Position numbers and translations under genes: made by a program. From the NCBI RefSeq assembly GCF_902364025.1, contig NZ_CABJCG010000010.1, positions 185,273 to 249,272 of the forward strand: 64,000 nucleotides of DNA, read 5' to 3'. The notes below the pieces were generated by a model that saw only the letters and a program-made list of their open reading frames with translations, had not been told where the DNA came from and did not search any database. Numbering within the stretch: the stretch's first letter is position 1; each line of letters opens with the position of its first letter. Source of the DNA: Enterocloster lavalensis. GTDB taxonomy: Bacteria; Bacillota; Clostridia; Lachnospirales; Lachnospiraceae. Below are positions 26,326 through 34,513 of this stretch, in pieces.

Positions 26326-26352
26326 TCTAATAGGCAGAAGGAGGTGGCGCAG

Positions 26353-26838
26353 ATGGCAGCAAGCGATGAGGTTGAGGTATTATACCGCCAGTATTCCCAG
26401 GCGGTGTACGGTTATCTGCTTTCCATGTGCAGGGACCGGCATGCGGCGGAGGATATTCTCCAGTCTACTTTTTTGCAGGTGATCAGGGGGATCGCAGGGT
26501 TTCGCGGGGAAGGTTCCGTGAAGACCTGGATTTTCACCATCGCCCGGAATGAATATTTCCGATGGCTGCGCCGGAATCCGCCCTCCCTTCCCTTAGACGA
26601 GTCCATACCGGCTCCGTCGGACCTGGCCGGGGATTACCGGGAACGGGAAAAGCTCCGGGCGGCGTTTGATTATTTAAACGGCCTGGATGAACCGCAACGA
26701 AGCCTGATGTGCCTGCGGATTTTCGGCGGGCTGTCCTTCCGGGAGATCGCGATCCTGCAGGGCAGAACCGAGGTGTGGGCCCGGGTGAACTTTATGCGCT
26801 GCAAGAACCGTATGCTGGAGCATTTGGAGGAGGAATGA
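26353..26838 (+). CDS. ECF-type RNA polymerase sigma factor
   Basis: 161 residues from the ATG 8 bases after AGGAGG; an earlier in-frame GTG overlaps that site. Region 2 (about 10-75) contains YGYLLSMCRDRHAAEDILQSTFLQVI and KTWIFTIARNEYFRWLR. Region 4 (about 100-155) contains LDEPQRSLMCLRIFGGLSFREIAILQGRTEVWARVNFMRCKN. No extra domain. The next gene is a zinc-finger membrane anti-sigma sharing an ATGA overlap, so the sigma factor is presumably held at the membrane and released by an envelope signal. Confidence 0.93.
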   Translation: MAASDEVEVLYRQYSQAVYGYLLSMCRDRHAAEDILQSTFLQVIRGIAGFRGEGSVKTWIFTIARNEYFRWLRRNPPSLPLDESIPAPSDLAGDYREREKLRAAFDYLNGLDEPQRSLMCLRIFGGLSFREIAILQGRTEVWARVNFMRCKNRMLEHLEEE

Positions 26839-27350
26839 AGATGGAACGGAACGATTGCGCGATTGTGCGGGATCTTATACCCATGTACGGGGAGGACCTG
26901 CTGAGTGAAGAGACAAGAGATTATATGAGGGATCATATAGAGCACTGCGGCGAATGCCGCAAATACCTGGAGCAGTGCCTGCGGGAGGTGCAGGTGCCGG
27001 TGGAGCCGCCCGCGCGGGAGACGGACAAAAAGATCATCCGCGGGATGCGCTTCCGGCTGATCTGGTATCTCTTCTGGCCGTCGCTTTACGCGGTCTGTCT
27101 GCAATTCGGAAAAGAAGGGACGCTGAGATTTTTTGGAATCGCTCTGATTTTGACTGCGTGGATCACCATTGGAACACATCATTACGAGTATAATTTTGAT
27201 TTGGACGACACAAAGCGCGAATTTTATCAGAGGGAAGAGAAAAGTATCAGGGAACACAAAGGCACCTTCCTGACCCAGGGCCTGTTGCTGTGTCTGCCTG
27301 TGTTCATTCCCTTTGCCATCGGAGTGGCCGGCATGCTGCTGGGCGGTTAA
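26835..27350 (+). CDS. anti-sigma factor with zf-HC2 zinc finger and membrane anchor
   Basis: 171 residues. The start at 26835 overlaps the sigma stop (ATGA). The cytosolic N-terminus has the zinc-binding H-X3-C-X2-C in MRDHIEHCGECRKYLEQC (about residues 32-48), typical of ZAS-type anti-sigma factors. Three hydrophobic stretches follow (about 77-95, 100-118, 145-168). It sequesters the ECF sigma factor just upstream. The signal and the protease that would release it cannot be read here. Confidence 0.88.
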   Translation: MKMERNDCAIVRDLIPMYGEDLLSEETRDYMRDHIEHCGECRKYLEQCLREVQVPVEPPARETDKKIIRGMRFRLIWYLFWPSLYAVCLQFGKEGTLRFFGIALILTAWITIGTHHYEYNFDLDDTKREFYQREEKSIREHKGTFLTQGLLLCLPVFIPFAIGVAGMLLGG

Positions 27351-27380
27351 CCCGTCTTTTGGATCAAATCATACGGATAG

Positions 27381-27415
27381 AAAAATCCCCCGGAGGAAAC
27401 TCCGGGGGTTTTCTG
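27381..27415. terminator. bidirectional intrinsic terminator
   Basis: AATCCCCCGGA, loop GGAAAC, TCCGGGGG followed by TTTTCT on the + strand and by ATTTTTCT on the - strand. It ends the sigma/anti-sigma transcript and would also end a leftward RNA started at about 27475. Confidence 0.9.
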
Positions 27416-27475
27416 AAATAGAGTGCAAAACCATCAAAAATGGGGGATTGGCGGGTGTAAATCAGTGGTTCATAT
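27381..27475 (-). ncRNA. putative small RNA from an orphan MerR-type promoter
   Basis: A leftward transcript from the MerR-like promoter would start near 27475 and meet the terminator at 27381-27415 after about 95 bases. No open frame longer than a few codons exists in it, so it is either a small RNA or what remains after loss of the regulated gene. Confidence 0.35.
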
Positions 27476-27481
27476 GGGAAT

Positions 27482-27512
27482 ATTCTACACCCTGGAGTTA
27501 CTCCAAGGTCAA
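27482..27512 (-). promoter_or_regulatory. MerR-family-type promoter with 19-bp spacer
   Basis: Read leftward: TTGACC, a 19-base spacer with the dyad CTTGGAGT-AACTCCAGG, then TAGAAT. The long spacer with a central dyad is the hallmark of promoters untwisted by MerR-family activators. No MerR gene or regulated gene is visible next to it. Confidence 0.7.
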
Positions 27513-27541
27513 TGCATGTAAGGAATTTGTAAGGATTTCCT

Positions 27542-28273
27542 CTAAATCCATCCCCCGTCCAGGCCGATGACCTGACCGGTCAGGTAAGCGTTTTTGTAGC
27601 CAAGATGGTAGACCAGATCCGCCACCTCCTCGGCCGAGCCCAGACGTCCGGCCGGGATATCCTCCACCAGGGAGATGAGCTCGTCCTCCTCCATCCACTG
27701 GTTCATTTCCGTGTCGATGGCGCCGCAGGCCACGGCGTTCACCTGGATATTGGAGGGGGCCAGCTCCTTTGCCAGGGCTTTGGTCAGCGCGTTGATCCCG
27801 CCCTTGGTGGCGGAGTACGCGGTCTCGCAGGAGGCGCCCACCACACCCCAGACCGAGGACACGTTGACGATTTTCCCCTGTTTCTGGCGCACCATGTAGG
27901 GGATGGCCAGCTTACAGCAGTTAAAGACCGAGGTCAGGTTGACGTGGAGCATCCGCTCCCAGTCCTCGGAGGACATGTCCTGCAAAAGTCCGATGTAAGA
28001 GATTCCGGCGTTGTTCACCAGCACGTCCACGCCTCCGAACCGGCTGCGGATCTGGGAAAATAACGTTTCACAGCTTTTGAGATCCCCCATGTCGCCCAGA
28101 TAGGCCAGGCAGGGGGCCTGAAAACTCTCGATTTCACGTCTGGTCTGCTCCAGCTGCTCGGCCCGGTGGACGCAGCTGATCACCACGTTGTATCCCTTCT
28201 TGGCAAATTTGATCGCCACGGCTTTGCCGATTCCCCTGGAAGCTCCTGTTACCAAAACAGTTTTGCGCGGCAT
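27542..28273 (-). CDS. short-chain dehydrogenase/reductase (FabG-like)
   Basis: 243 residues from the ATG at 28273 (reverse strand), which has GGAGG 6-7 bases upstream. The classical SDR marks are cofactor loop TGASRGIG (about 8-15), LVNNAGIS (about 85-92), catalytic Ser in VNVSSVWG, YSATKGG with the catalytic Tyr and Lys, and the VNAVACGAIDTEM segment. It uses NAD(P)H to reduce an oxoacyl or other carbonyl substrate. It is a lone gene, divergent from trxB, not next to other fatty-acid synthesis genes, so a specific substrate cannot be named. Confidence 0.88.
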   Translation of the reverse strand: MPRKTVLVTGASRGIGKAVAIKFAKKGYNVVISCVHRAEQLEQTRREIESFQAPCLAYLGDMGDLKSCETLFSQIRSRFGGVDVLVNNAGISYIGLLQDMSSEDWERMLHVNLTSVFNCCKLAIPYMVRQKQGKIVNVSSVWGVVGASCETAYSATKGGINALTKALAKELAPSNIQVNAVACGAIDTEMNQWMEEDELISLVEDIPAGRLGSAEEVADLVYHLGYKNAYLTGQVIGLDGGWI

Positions 28274-28426
28274 ATACTGCCTCCTTTCAGTGGTGCTCTT
28301 CCAAATATTGTATCCCTTGCAGTTATTATAAACATTCGCCGGACCGATTTCAAGTGATTGGCGGATAAAGTGCGTTTGGCGGATTGTGAATTGTAAGAAA
28401 ATCGGGTACAACAAATGGAAACCTTG

Positions 28427-28435
28427 TGCTATAAT
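28427..28435 (+). promoter_or_regulatory. extended -10 promoter of trxB
   Basis: TGC-TATAAT (extended -10) at 28427-28435, 93 bases ahead of the trxB start; no good -35. Confidence 0.5.
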
Positions 28436-28527
28436 AATTTGTAGTTGCATAAAAACGATAAAATGGCTGCAGGAAGGTATTTTTGCTACCGCAGACAGAA
28501 ATAATAACAGAAAAGGACTGAGAGATT

Positions 28528-29442
28528 ATGACGAGATATGATTTGATTATTATCGGTTCCGGACCGGCGGGACTTGCGGCGGCGATCTACGCCCAGAGAG
28601 CGAGGCTGAACACCCTGGTGGTGGAGAAGGCTATGGTGAGCGGAGGACAGGTGCTGACCACCTACGAGGTGGACAATTATCCCGGCCTTCCCGGCATGGG
28701 CGGATACGACCTGGGCATGAAGCTGCGGGAGCACGCGGACGCTCTGGGCGCGGTGTTTGCGGAGGACGAGGTGGTCCGGGTGGAGAACGACGGGGAGATC
28801 AAGCGGGTGGTCTGCGAGCAGGAGACCTACGAGGCCAAAGCCCTGATCATCGCCACCGGCGCTCATCACCGGAAGCTGGGAGTTCCCGGCGAGGAGGAGC
28901 TGGCAGGGGCGGGCGTTTCCTATTGCGCCACCTGTGACGGAGCGTTTTTCCGCAACAAGGTGACCGCGGTGGTGGGCGGCGGCGACGTGGCCGTGGAGGA
29001 CGCCATTTTCCTGGCCAGAATGTGTACCAAGGTGTATGTGATCCATCGCCGCGACCAGCTGCGGGCTGCCAAGAGCCTGCAGGAGACTCTGCTCTCCCTG
29101 CCAAACGTGGAGATGGTGTGGGACAGCGTGGCGGATGAGATCATCGGCGACGGACGGGTAGAACAGCTGAAGGTGACCAATGTCAAGACCGGCGAGTCCC
29201 AGAATCTGGAAGTTCAAGGAGTGTTTATCGCGGTTGGCATCACGCCGGAGAGCCAGGCCTTTAACGGGCTGGTGGAGACGGATCACGGTTATATCAAGGC
29301 CGGCGAGGACTGTGCCACCTCCGTGCCGGGCATCTTCGCGGCGGGAGATGTGCGCACCAAACCCCTGCGCCAGATCGTGACCGCGGCGGCGGATGGAGCC
29401 AACGCGGTGACCAGCGCGGAACACTATCTGATGGGCAACTAG
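28528..29442 (+). CDS. trxB: thioredoxin-disulfide reductase
   Basis: 304 residues. FAD-binding GSGPAGLAAAIYAQRA at the start, redox-active disulfide CATC at about 133-136 in SYCATCDGAFF, NADPH-binding GGGDVAVEDA with HRRDQLRA (Arg pair binding the 2'-phosphate), and the C-terminal FAD motif GIFAAGDVR are present. It reduces thioredoxin with NADPH. It is the only gene of its kind here and is followed 18 bases on by a cell-wall hydrolase gene in the same direction. Confidence 0.96.
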   Translation: MTRYDLIIIGSGPAGLAAAIYAQRARLNTLVVEKAMVSGGQVLTTYEVDNYPGLPGMGGYDLGMKLREHADALGAVFAEDEVVRVENDGEIKRVVCEQETYEAKALIIATGAHHRKLGVPGEEELAGAGVSYCATCDGAFFRNKVTAVVGGGDVAVEDAIFLARMCTKVYVIHRRDQLRAAKSLQETLLSLPNVEMVWDSVADEIIGDGRVEQLKVTNVKTGESQNLEVQGVFIAVGITPESQAFNGLVETDHGYIKAGEDCATSVPGIFAAGDVRTKPLRQIVTAAADGANAVTSAEHYLMGN

Positions 29443-29460
29443 GAGGAGGAGCGCGTTCCA

Positions 29461-30915
29461 ATGAAGAAAGTGGCGAAAATACTCATCGCCGGGGGCGTGT
29501 GCTCGGTTTTCTGGGCGATGCCGGCCAGCGCTTCGACGAACCTGGAGACCAGTTCCTCACTGGCGGGCATCTCCGTGGCGCTCAACAATTTCTACGCCAG
29601 CACCGAGGAGCCGGAGCAGGCCCTTGCGTCTGTTTTTGACGCGGCTGCCGCCACTTCCGTGGCATCCGGCGGCGGAGGCGGGGGCGGACAAGCAGCTCAG
29701 GGCGGGCAGTCCGGCGAGACGGCTGCCGCCACTACAGCGGCTCCGGAGACCACCAAGGCTAAGTCCTCCCCCTACGACAACGTTGCGGTGTCCAAGGTGA
29801 ACGGTTATGTGAATATCCGCACCGAGGCCAACACCACCAGCGGCGTGACCGGCAAGATCTACAACGACAGCGCGGCCACCATTCTTGACACGGTGGACGG
29901 CGAGGGCGGAAAGTGGTATAAGATCAAGTCCGGTTCCGTGACCGGATACATTAAAGCAGAATATTTTGTCACCGGCGCGGAGGCAGAGACCAAAGCCAAG
30001 CAGGTGGGGACCCAGTACGGCACCGTAGTCGGCACTCCCACCCTGCGCCTGCGCAAGAGCCCGGATCTGACCAGCCAGACGCTGACCCTGCTGGCCGAGG
30101 GCGCCCATTATGTGGTGCTGGAGGAGCAGGGGGACTTCCTCAAGGTGGCGGTGGACTCGGACCTGGAAGGGTATGTGTTCAAGGACTATATGAACACCAC
30201 GGTGGAGTTCCAGAAAGCGGTATCCGTGGAGGAGGAGAAAGCCAAAGCTGAGGATGAGGCCAAACGCAAGAAGGAGGCCGAGGAAGCCATCCGAAAGCTG
30301 GAGGAGGCCAAGGAAGCGGAGCGGAAGAAGACGACCACCGCCGCGGAGACGACGAAAAAGGAGACTACCACGGCGGCTACCACCAAGTCCAACGGCAACA
30401 CGGCGGACGGCACCATCCCGGTGAATCCCGAGCAGGGCGGAGGGGAGAGCGCGGCAGCGCCCACCACGGCCAAAGAAACCACCACGTCCAAACCCAAGGA
30501 GACCACAATCGCCGTGGGACCGGGCGGTGGAGGAAGTTCCGGCGAGGTGACCTCGGCCACGCGCACGGCCATTGTGGCTTACGCCAGACAGTTCTTAGGC
30601 AACCCCTATGTCTACGGCGGCACCAGCCTCACAAGCGGCGCGGACTGCTCCGGCTTTGTCATGAGCGTGTACGCCCATTTCGGGATCAGCACGGGAAGAA
30701 GCTCCAGAGACCAGGCGGCCAAGGGAAGGACGATTCCGACCAGCGAGGTGAAGCCCGGCGACCTGCTGTTCTATGCCAGCGGGGATTATATCAACCATGT
30801 GGCGATCTACATAGGCGGAGGACAGGTAATCCACGCCAGCACGCCCACCACCGGAATCTGCCTGGCTCCGGCCAACTACCGGACGCCGTGCAAGGCGGTT
30901 ACATTCCTGGATTAA
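29461..30915 (+). CDS. secreted SH3 / NlpC-P60 peptidoglycan endopeptidase
   Basis: 484 residues with AGGAGGAGG upstream. A signal peptide (to about MPASAS) is followed by a spacer, two bacterial SH3 domains (about 105-170 and 185-245; KVNGYVNIRTEANTTS, TPTLRLRKSPDLTSQ), a charged coiled coil (about 255-300), Thr/Lys-rich linkers, and a C-terminal NlpC/P60 domain (about 365-484). The latter has catalytic Cys near 396 in ADCSGFVMS, His in NHVAIYIG and a second polar residue in VIHAST. It cuts peptide cross-links of the wall. The low-complexity Thr-Thr-Ala runs are prone to length change. Confidence 0.93.
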   Translation: MKKVAKILIAGGVCSVFWAMPASASTNLETSSSLAGISVALNNFYASTEEPEQALASVFDAAAATSVASGGGGGGGQAAQGGQSGETAAATTAAPETTKAKSSPYDNVAVSKVNGYVNIRTEANTTSGVTGKIYNDSAATILDTVDGEGGKWYKIKSGSVTGYIKAEYFVTGAEAETKAKQVGTQYGTVVGTPTLRLRKSPDLTSQTLTLLAEGAHYVVLEEQGDFLKVAVDSDLEGYVFKDYMNTTVEFQKAVSVEEEKAKAEDEAKRKKEAEEAIRKLEEAKEAERKKTTTAAETTKKETTTAATTKSNGNTADGTIPVNPEQGGGESAAAPTTAKETTTSKPKETTIAVGPGGGGSSGEVTSATRTAIVAYARQFLGNPYVYGGTSLTSGADCSGFVMSVYAHFGISTGRSSRDQAAKGRTIPTSEVKPGDLLFYASGDYINHVAIYIGGGQVIHASTPTTGICLAPANYRTPCKAVTFLD

Positions 30916-30965
30916 GGCGGCCGGAACGGTTTTGCAGTCCGGCGGCTGTGTTAAAAAAATAATGC

Positions 30966-30994
30966 GAGGGGGACCGGAAGGGTCCCTCTCTTAT
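30966..30994 (+). terminator. hairpin terminator after the NlpC/P60 gene
   Basis: GAGGGGGACC / GGTCCCTCTC stem with a GGAAG loop, then TTATT. A second small hairpin, CAATGGGCC-TTT-GGCCTATTG, follows at 31001-31021. Confidence 0.6.
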
Positions 30995-31088
30995 TGAGTG
31001 CAATGGGCCTTTGGCCTATTGCAGACTACCGTGAACCGCGGGGCGGGTCTTTGGGCCTGCCGTGCGGCCGCGTGAAAGAGGTTTTGGT

Positions 31089-32003
31089 ATGGAAGAGACA
31101 TTGAAACAGGAAGATTTGAGGGAGAAAATGATCCGGGACCGGCATAAGGGCATCGCGTGCATCGTGCTGTCCGCGCTTTGCTTTGCCTTTATGAACGTAT
31201 TTATCCGGGCCGCCGGGGACCTGCCGTCCCTGCAGAAGGTGTTTTTCCGCAACCTGATCGCGTTTTTTGCGGCCTGGTTTGTGATGCGCCGCAAGCATGT
31301 GGCATTTTCCGGGAAAAAGTCCAATCTGCTGCTGCTCGTCTGCCGTTCCATGTTCGGTCTGGTGGGCATGATGGGCAACTTTTACGCGGTGGACCACCTG
31401 GTGCTGGCGGACGCTTCCATGCTGAACAAGATGTCGCCGTTTTTTGCCATTCTGTTCAGCATGCTGATTTTGAAGGAGAGCCTGTCGTTTAAACAGGTCG
31501 CCGCGGTGTTGGGCGCGTTTGCGGGAAGCCTGCTGATCATCAAGCCCACCGGATTTGATATACAGAGCCCCGCGGCGGCGGTGGGCCTTCTGGGAGGGAT
31601 GGGCGCCGGGATCGCCTACACCTTTGTGCGGATTCTGGGAAAGCGGGGGGAGGCAGGGCCCTTTATCGTGTGCTTTTTCTCCGGCTTTTCCACGCTGATG
31701 CTGTTGCCGGTATTTATTCTCAACTACCACCCAATGACGGCCTGGCAGCTGGGCAGCCTGCTGATGGCGGGCGTGGCGGCGACCGGAGGGCAGTTCGGCA
31801 TAACGGCGGCCTACTGCTACGCGCCGGCCCGGGATATCTCGGTCTACGACTACTCGCAGATCGTATTTTCCGCCATCCTGGGATTTTTCCTGTTCGGCCA
31901 GCTGCCGGATGTGTACAGCTGGATGGGATACGGGGTAATCTGCGCCATGGCGGTGTGGATGTTCTTTATGGAGCGGAACGGCGGGGCGAAGGCCCGGGCG
32001 TGA
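31089..32003 (+). CDS. EamA/DMT-superfamily transporter
   Basis: 304 residues, ten hydrophobic segments arranged as two EamA repeats (about 20-150 and 165-300). The start at 31089 has AGAGG 8 bases upstream; an in-frame GTG at 31062 gives a hydrophilic extension. Typical motifs are ALCFAFMNVFIR, ADASMLNKMSPFFAILFS and ARDISVYDYSQIVFSAILGF. Members export metabolites or amino acids; the substrate here is unknown. It is flanked by terminators and so is monocistronic. Confidence 0.88.
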   Translation: MEETLKQEDLREKMIRDRHKGIACIVLSALCFAFMNVFIRAAGDLPSLQKVFFRNLIAFFAAWFVMRRKHVAFSGKKSNLLLLVCRSMFGLVGMMGNFYAVDHLVLADASMLNKMSPFFAILFSMLILKESLSFKQVAAVLGAFAGSLLIIKPTGFDIQSPAAAVGLLGGMGAGIAYTFVRILGKRGEAGPFIVCFFSGFSTLMLLPVFILNYHPMTAWQLGSLLMAGVAATGGQFGITAAYCYAPARDISVYDYSQIVFSAILGFFLFGQLPDVYSWMGYGVICAMAVWMFFMERNGGAKARA

Positions 32004-32052
32004 GCGTGAGAGCGGGAGCTTTGGGTCGGACCGCAGGATTGTGGGCAAAGAT

Positions 32053-32085
32053 TAAGGAGGGGCGTCGGACCCCTCCTTATCTGTA
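32053..32085. terminator. intrinsic terminator between converging genes
   Basis: TAAGGAGGGG, loop CGTCGGA, CCCCTCCTTA and then TCTGTATTT. It serves the EamA gene and possibly also hpf, whose stop is at 32099 on the other strand. Confidence 0.75.
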
Positions 32086-32098
32086 TTTATGAAAATGT

Positions 32099-32629
32099 TT
32101 AAAACTCCGGTTCAATCAGTCCGTAAGTGCCGTTCTTACGCTTGTACACCACGTTCACCTGGTCGGTGTCGGAATTGAGGAATACATAGAAATTGTGTCC
32201 CAGCATCTCCATCTGCAGGCAGGCTTCCTCGGGAATCGTGGGTTTGATTGCGAACTTTTTGGTCTTGACGATACGGATATCGTCCTCCTGCTCGTCCTCT
32301 TCCTCGTCGATAAACGCCTGGGAGAAGGAGAGAGCGGCCTGTTTCTTGTCAATCAGTTTCTTTCTATAACGTCTGATCTGACGTTCAATCACCTCTTCCA
32401 CCAAATCGATGGAGACATACATATCGGTGCTGGACTCCTCGGCGCGGATGGTGTTGCCCTTGACGGGAATCGTCACCTCGATCTTCTGCCGGTCTTTCTG
32501 TGCGCTGAGCGCTACAATCACTTCGGTGTCCGGTGTGAAGAAGTGTTCCAATTTTCCGATCTTCTTTTCGACGGCGGCCTTCAAACCTGGAGTTACCTCA
32601 ATATTTCGTCCTGTTATGGTATAACGCAT
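32099..32629 (-). CDS. hpf: ribosome hibernation promoting factor, long form
   Basis: 176 residues. The N-terminal S30AE domain (about 1-100; MRYTITGRNIEVTPGLKAAVEKKIGKL cut to its first part, IPVKGNTIRAEE, DMYVSIDLVEEVIERQIRRYRKKL) binds the decoding centre. The C-terminal domain (about 120-176; VKTKKFAIKPTIPEEACLQMEMLGHNF) makes the dimer that yields 100S ribosomes. AAGGAG lies 8 bases before the start. The gene reads leftward, facing the EamA gene; its A/T-rich upstream region leads to the DnaA-box cluster. Confidence 0.96.
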   Translation of the reverse strand: MRYTITGRNIEVTPGLKAAVEKKIGKLEHFFTPDTEVIVALSAQKDRQKIEVTIPVKGNTIRAEESSTDMYVSIDLVEEVIERQIRRYRKKLIDKKQAALSFSQAFIDEEEDEQEDDIRIVKTKKFAIKPTIPEEACLQMEMLGHNFYVFLNSDTDQVNVVYKRKNGTYGLIEPEF

Positions 32630-32905
32630 ACAATCAACTCCTTTTCTTGAGATAGGGTAATTATATCATATTTATTCCGAAAATACAATCGAATTCAATA
32701 AAATGTTAGGACAATTTGTCTTAATTTTTTCTAAAAATGCGCTTTGGGCGGGCGAAGCGTCTATTGAATTCCTATTAGAAGTGTTCCCGAAATGTCAAGA
32801 GAAATGCTTGTATTTAATTTTGAAATTGTTAAGTTTATGAGAACTGTACAAAAATTAAGATTCCGCTAACCGACAGGGGGGAAAGGTGAAAAACAGGTCG
32901 AAAAT

Positions 32906-33020
32906 TGTGGATAATGTGGACAACTCGGTGCATAACTCGATTTTCACGTAAAATGGAGGGTTCCGGGTGGGGATAAAAATGGGGAATCTGTGTGTGGATA
33001 ACTGTGGAGAGTGTGGATAA
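32906..33020. promoter_or_regulatory. cluster of DnaA boxes
   Basis: Three exact TGTGGATAA (reverse of TTATCCACA) at 32906-32914, 32993-33001 and 33012-33020, plus one-mismatch copies TGTGGACAA (32915-32923) and TGGGGATAA (32968-32976), all in one orientation within 115 bases. This lies in the 709-base non-coding stretch between hpf and the prophage integrase. dnaA and dnaN are not nearby, so a DnaA-titration or regulatory site is more likely than the main origin. Confidence 0.65.
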
Positions 33021-33338
33021 GTCGGTGGACGAACATACATTTTGTGCAATGTGCTTGGTTGACAATAAGTTCTCAATCTGGGGGGCGTCCGGGGGACATC
33101 CATGGGGCATTTGCCCCTTAAGCGGGACGGCCGGAAAACCTGGAAACCCTTGATATTACTGGGAAAAGTGTGACCAAAATGTTAATTTTGTATTAAGGAT
33201 AGGCAATTCAGAGACTGGTAGAGAATAGACAGAAAATAGCCTAAAAACATCGATTTTATGCGGGTTTGCGGGATTTTAATATCTTCTACAGTCTACCACT
33301 TCCTACTAGGTTATTGGGGTTTATTGGTCACAATAAAG
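33021..33338. other. non-coding stretch holding the left prophage boundary
   Basis: No credible gene. The sequence changes to A/T-rich from about 33160. The left attachment site should lie here, since the integrase gene is the outermost phage gene, but with the right end outside the window the core repeat cannot be recognised. Confidence 0.5.
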
Positions 33339-34481
33339 TCACAAATTAACTTTTATCTTTTCGATCTGTTTTCGCAAGTCCTCAAGCTCTCGGTGCCCGT
33401 ATATCCGGTTTGTGATGTCGTTGCCGAAAGCGTGGCCCATCATACGCTTACGGTCATTTTCTGCCACGTTGTATTTCTCGCAGAGTTTTGAAAAAGTATG
33501 ACGGCAGTCGTGTGGCGTGCGCTTGGGATCATTCGGGAAGCCAAGGCGGTTGATCAAGTCCTCCATGTCGGCACGGAAATCACTTTGGCTGCAGGGGAGC
33601 AGCTTCCCATACTTGGCCATCCTCCGCTCCGCCAATGGCAGTATGGCGGAATGGATAGGCACGGTCCGGTTTTCGCCGGCCTCCGTTTTCATACCACCGA
33701 AAAAGTATTTTTCTTTTAAATTCACTTCCAGACCGATGTACTCGGAGATCCGCCACCCTGAGTAGCATATGATCAGTACCATTTCCGCCGTCTCGTCCTG
33801 GACGTTTTTCCAGAGGACGCGTAGCTCGTCGTCGGCGAACGGTACTCCATGCTCATCGTCATCTTCCTTCTTGATTTTCACAAATTTGCTGTAATCCTTG
33901 TCACACCAACTCTGGCCATCTGCATAGTGGTACATCTGATGGTACAGGTTTATGATGTGCTCCAAGCTGGCGTGCTTTAGCGGGCAGGAGTCTAGGGTGG
34001 CCTGAAGGTCCTCGGACCGCAAAGCGCGGAATATTTTATCGTGGAGGGACTTGCAATTTTTGAAGGCAGCTTGTGTTACTCGCACAGTGGCATTGGAATA
34101 TTTGTGGCCCTCGGGGAATTTATTGGCGTAGAACGCCTCGTAGACCTCCGTAAAGGTCTTTTCTGGCTCTTCAGGCTCAATCCCCTTGACGCGGTTGTAA
34201 TCGGCCATTAAACGGCTTGCCAGGGCTTCCAGATCCTTGGAGCTGGCACTGCTGGGGATCTCCAGCGTGGCCTCCATCCCTGGGGTGTATGTGCCAGCCT
34301 TGTATGCAGTGAGGACGATGAAGCCCTTCATCCAGTCGTCAACATAGCAGATGGCCGGCGGCCGGTTCCCGTCGATGTCGGCCGGCGGGTGGACGGCAAA
34401 GGGGTTCTTGCGGCTTTTGCCCAGGTAGCGGATGGAACCGTAGCCATTGGGGAGCCGGGGGTGTTTGGGGCGTCTTGGCAT
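33339..34481 (-). CDS. phage tyrosine-type site-specific integrase
   Basis: 380 residues. The N-terminal part has an arm-type DNA-binding opening (GYGSIRYLGKSRKNPFAV). A core-binding helical region lies at about 90-210 and a catalytic domain at about 215-380. The active site residues visible are Arg in YSGWRISEYIGL, His-X-X-Arg in TPHDCRHTF, the histidine in RMMGHAF and Tyr in NRIYGH. AGGAGGAG lies just before the ATG. It inserts and excises the prophage and is the outermost gene, so the attachment site should be just past its 3' end at 33.1-33.3 kb. Confidence 0.95.
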   Translation of the reverse strand: MPRRPKHPRLPNGYGSIRYLGKSRKNPFAVHPPADIDGNRPPAICYVDDWMKGFIVLTAYKAGTYTPGMEATLEIPSSASSKDLEALASRLMADYNRVKGIEPEEPEKTFTEVYEAFYANKFPEGHKYSNATVRVTQAAFKNCKSLHDKIFRALRSEDLQATLDSCPLKHASLEHIINLYHQMYHYADGQSWCDKDYSKFVKIKKEDDDEHGVPFADDELRVLWKNVQDETAEMVLIICYSGWRISEYIGLEVNLKEKYFFGGMKTEAGENRTVPIHSAILPLAERRMAKYGKLLPCSQSDFRADMEDLINRLGFPNDPKRTPHDCRHTFSKLCEKYNVAENDRKRMMGHAFGNDITNRIYGHRELEDLRKQIEKIKVNL

Positions 34482-34513
34482 AGTATCTCCTCCTTTAGAA
34501 CGTCTGTTCAGGG

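Noticed and set aside
27351..27541. tRNA or riboswitch in the gap after the anti-sigma gene
   Set aside because: No cloverleaf or known aptamer pattern; the signals are a terminator and a MerR-type promoter.
28486..29424. 312-codon - strand frame opposite trxB
   Set aside because: Antisense shadow of a well conserved gene.
31026..32048. 340-codon - strand frame opposite the EamA gene
   Set aside because: His/Gln/Arg-rich antisense frame; the + strand reads a normal ten-helix transporter.
32640..33338. Main chromosomal origin at the DnaA boxes
   Set aside because: No dnaA, dnaN, rpmH or gyr genes adjacent; a secondary DnaA site fits better.
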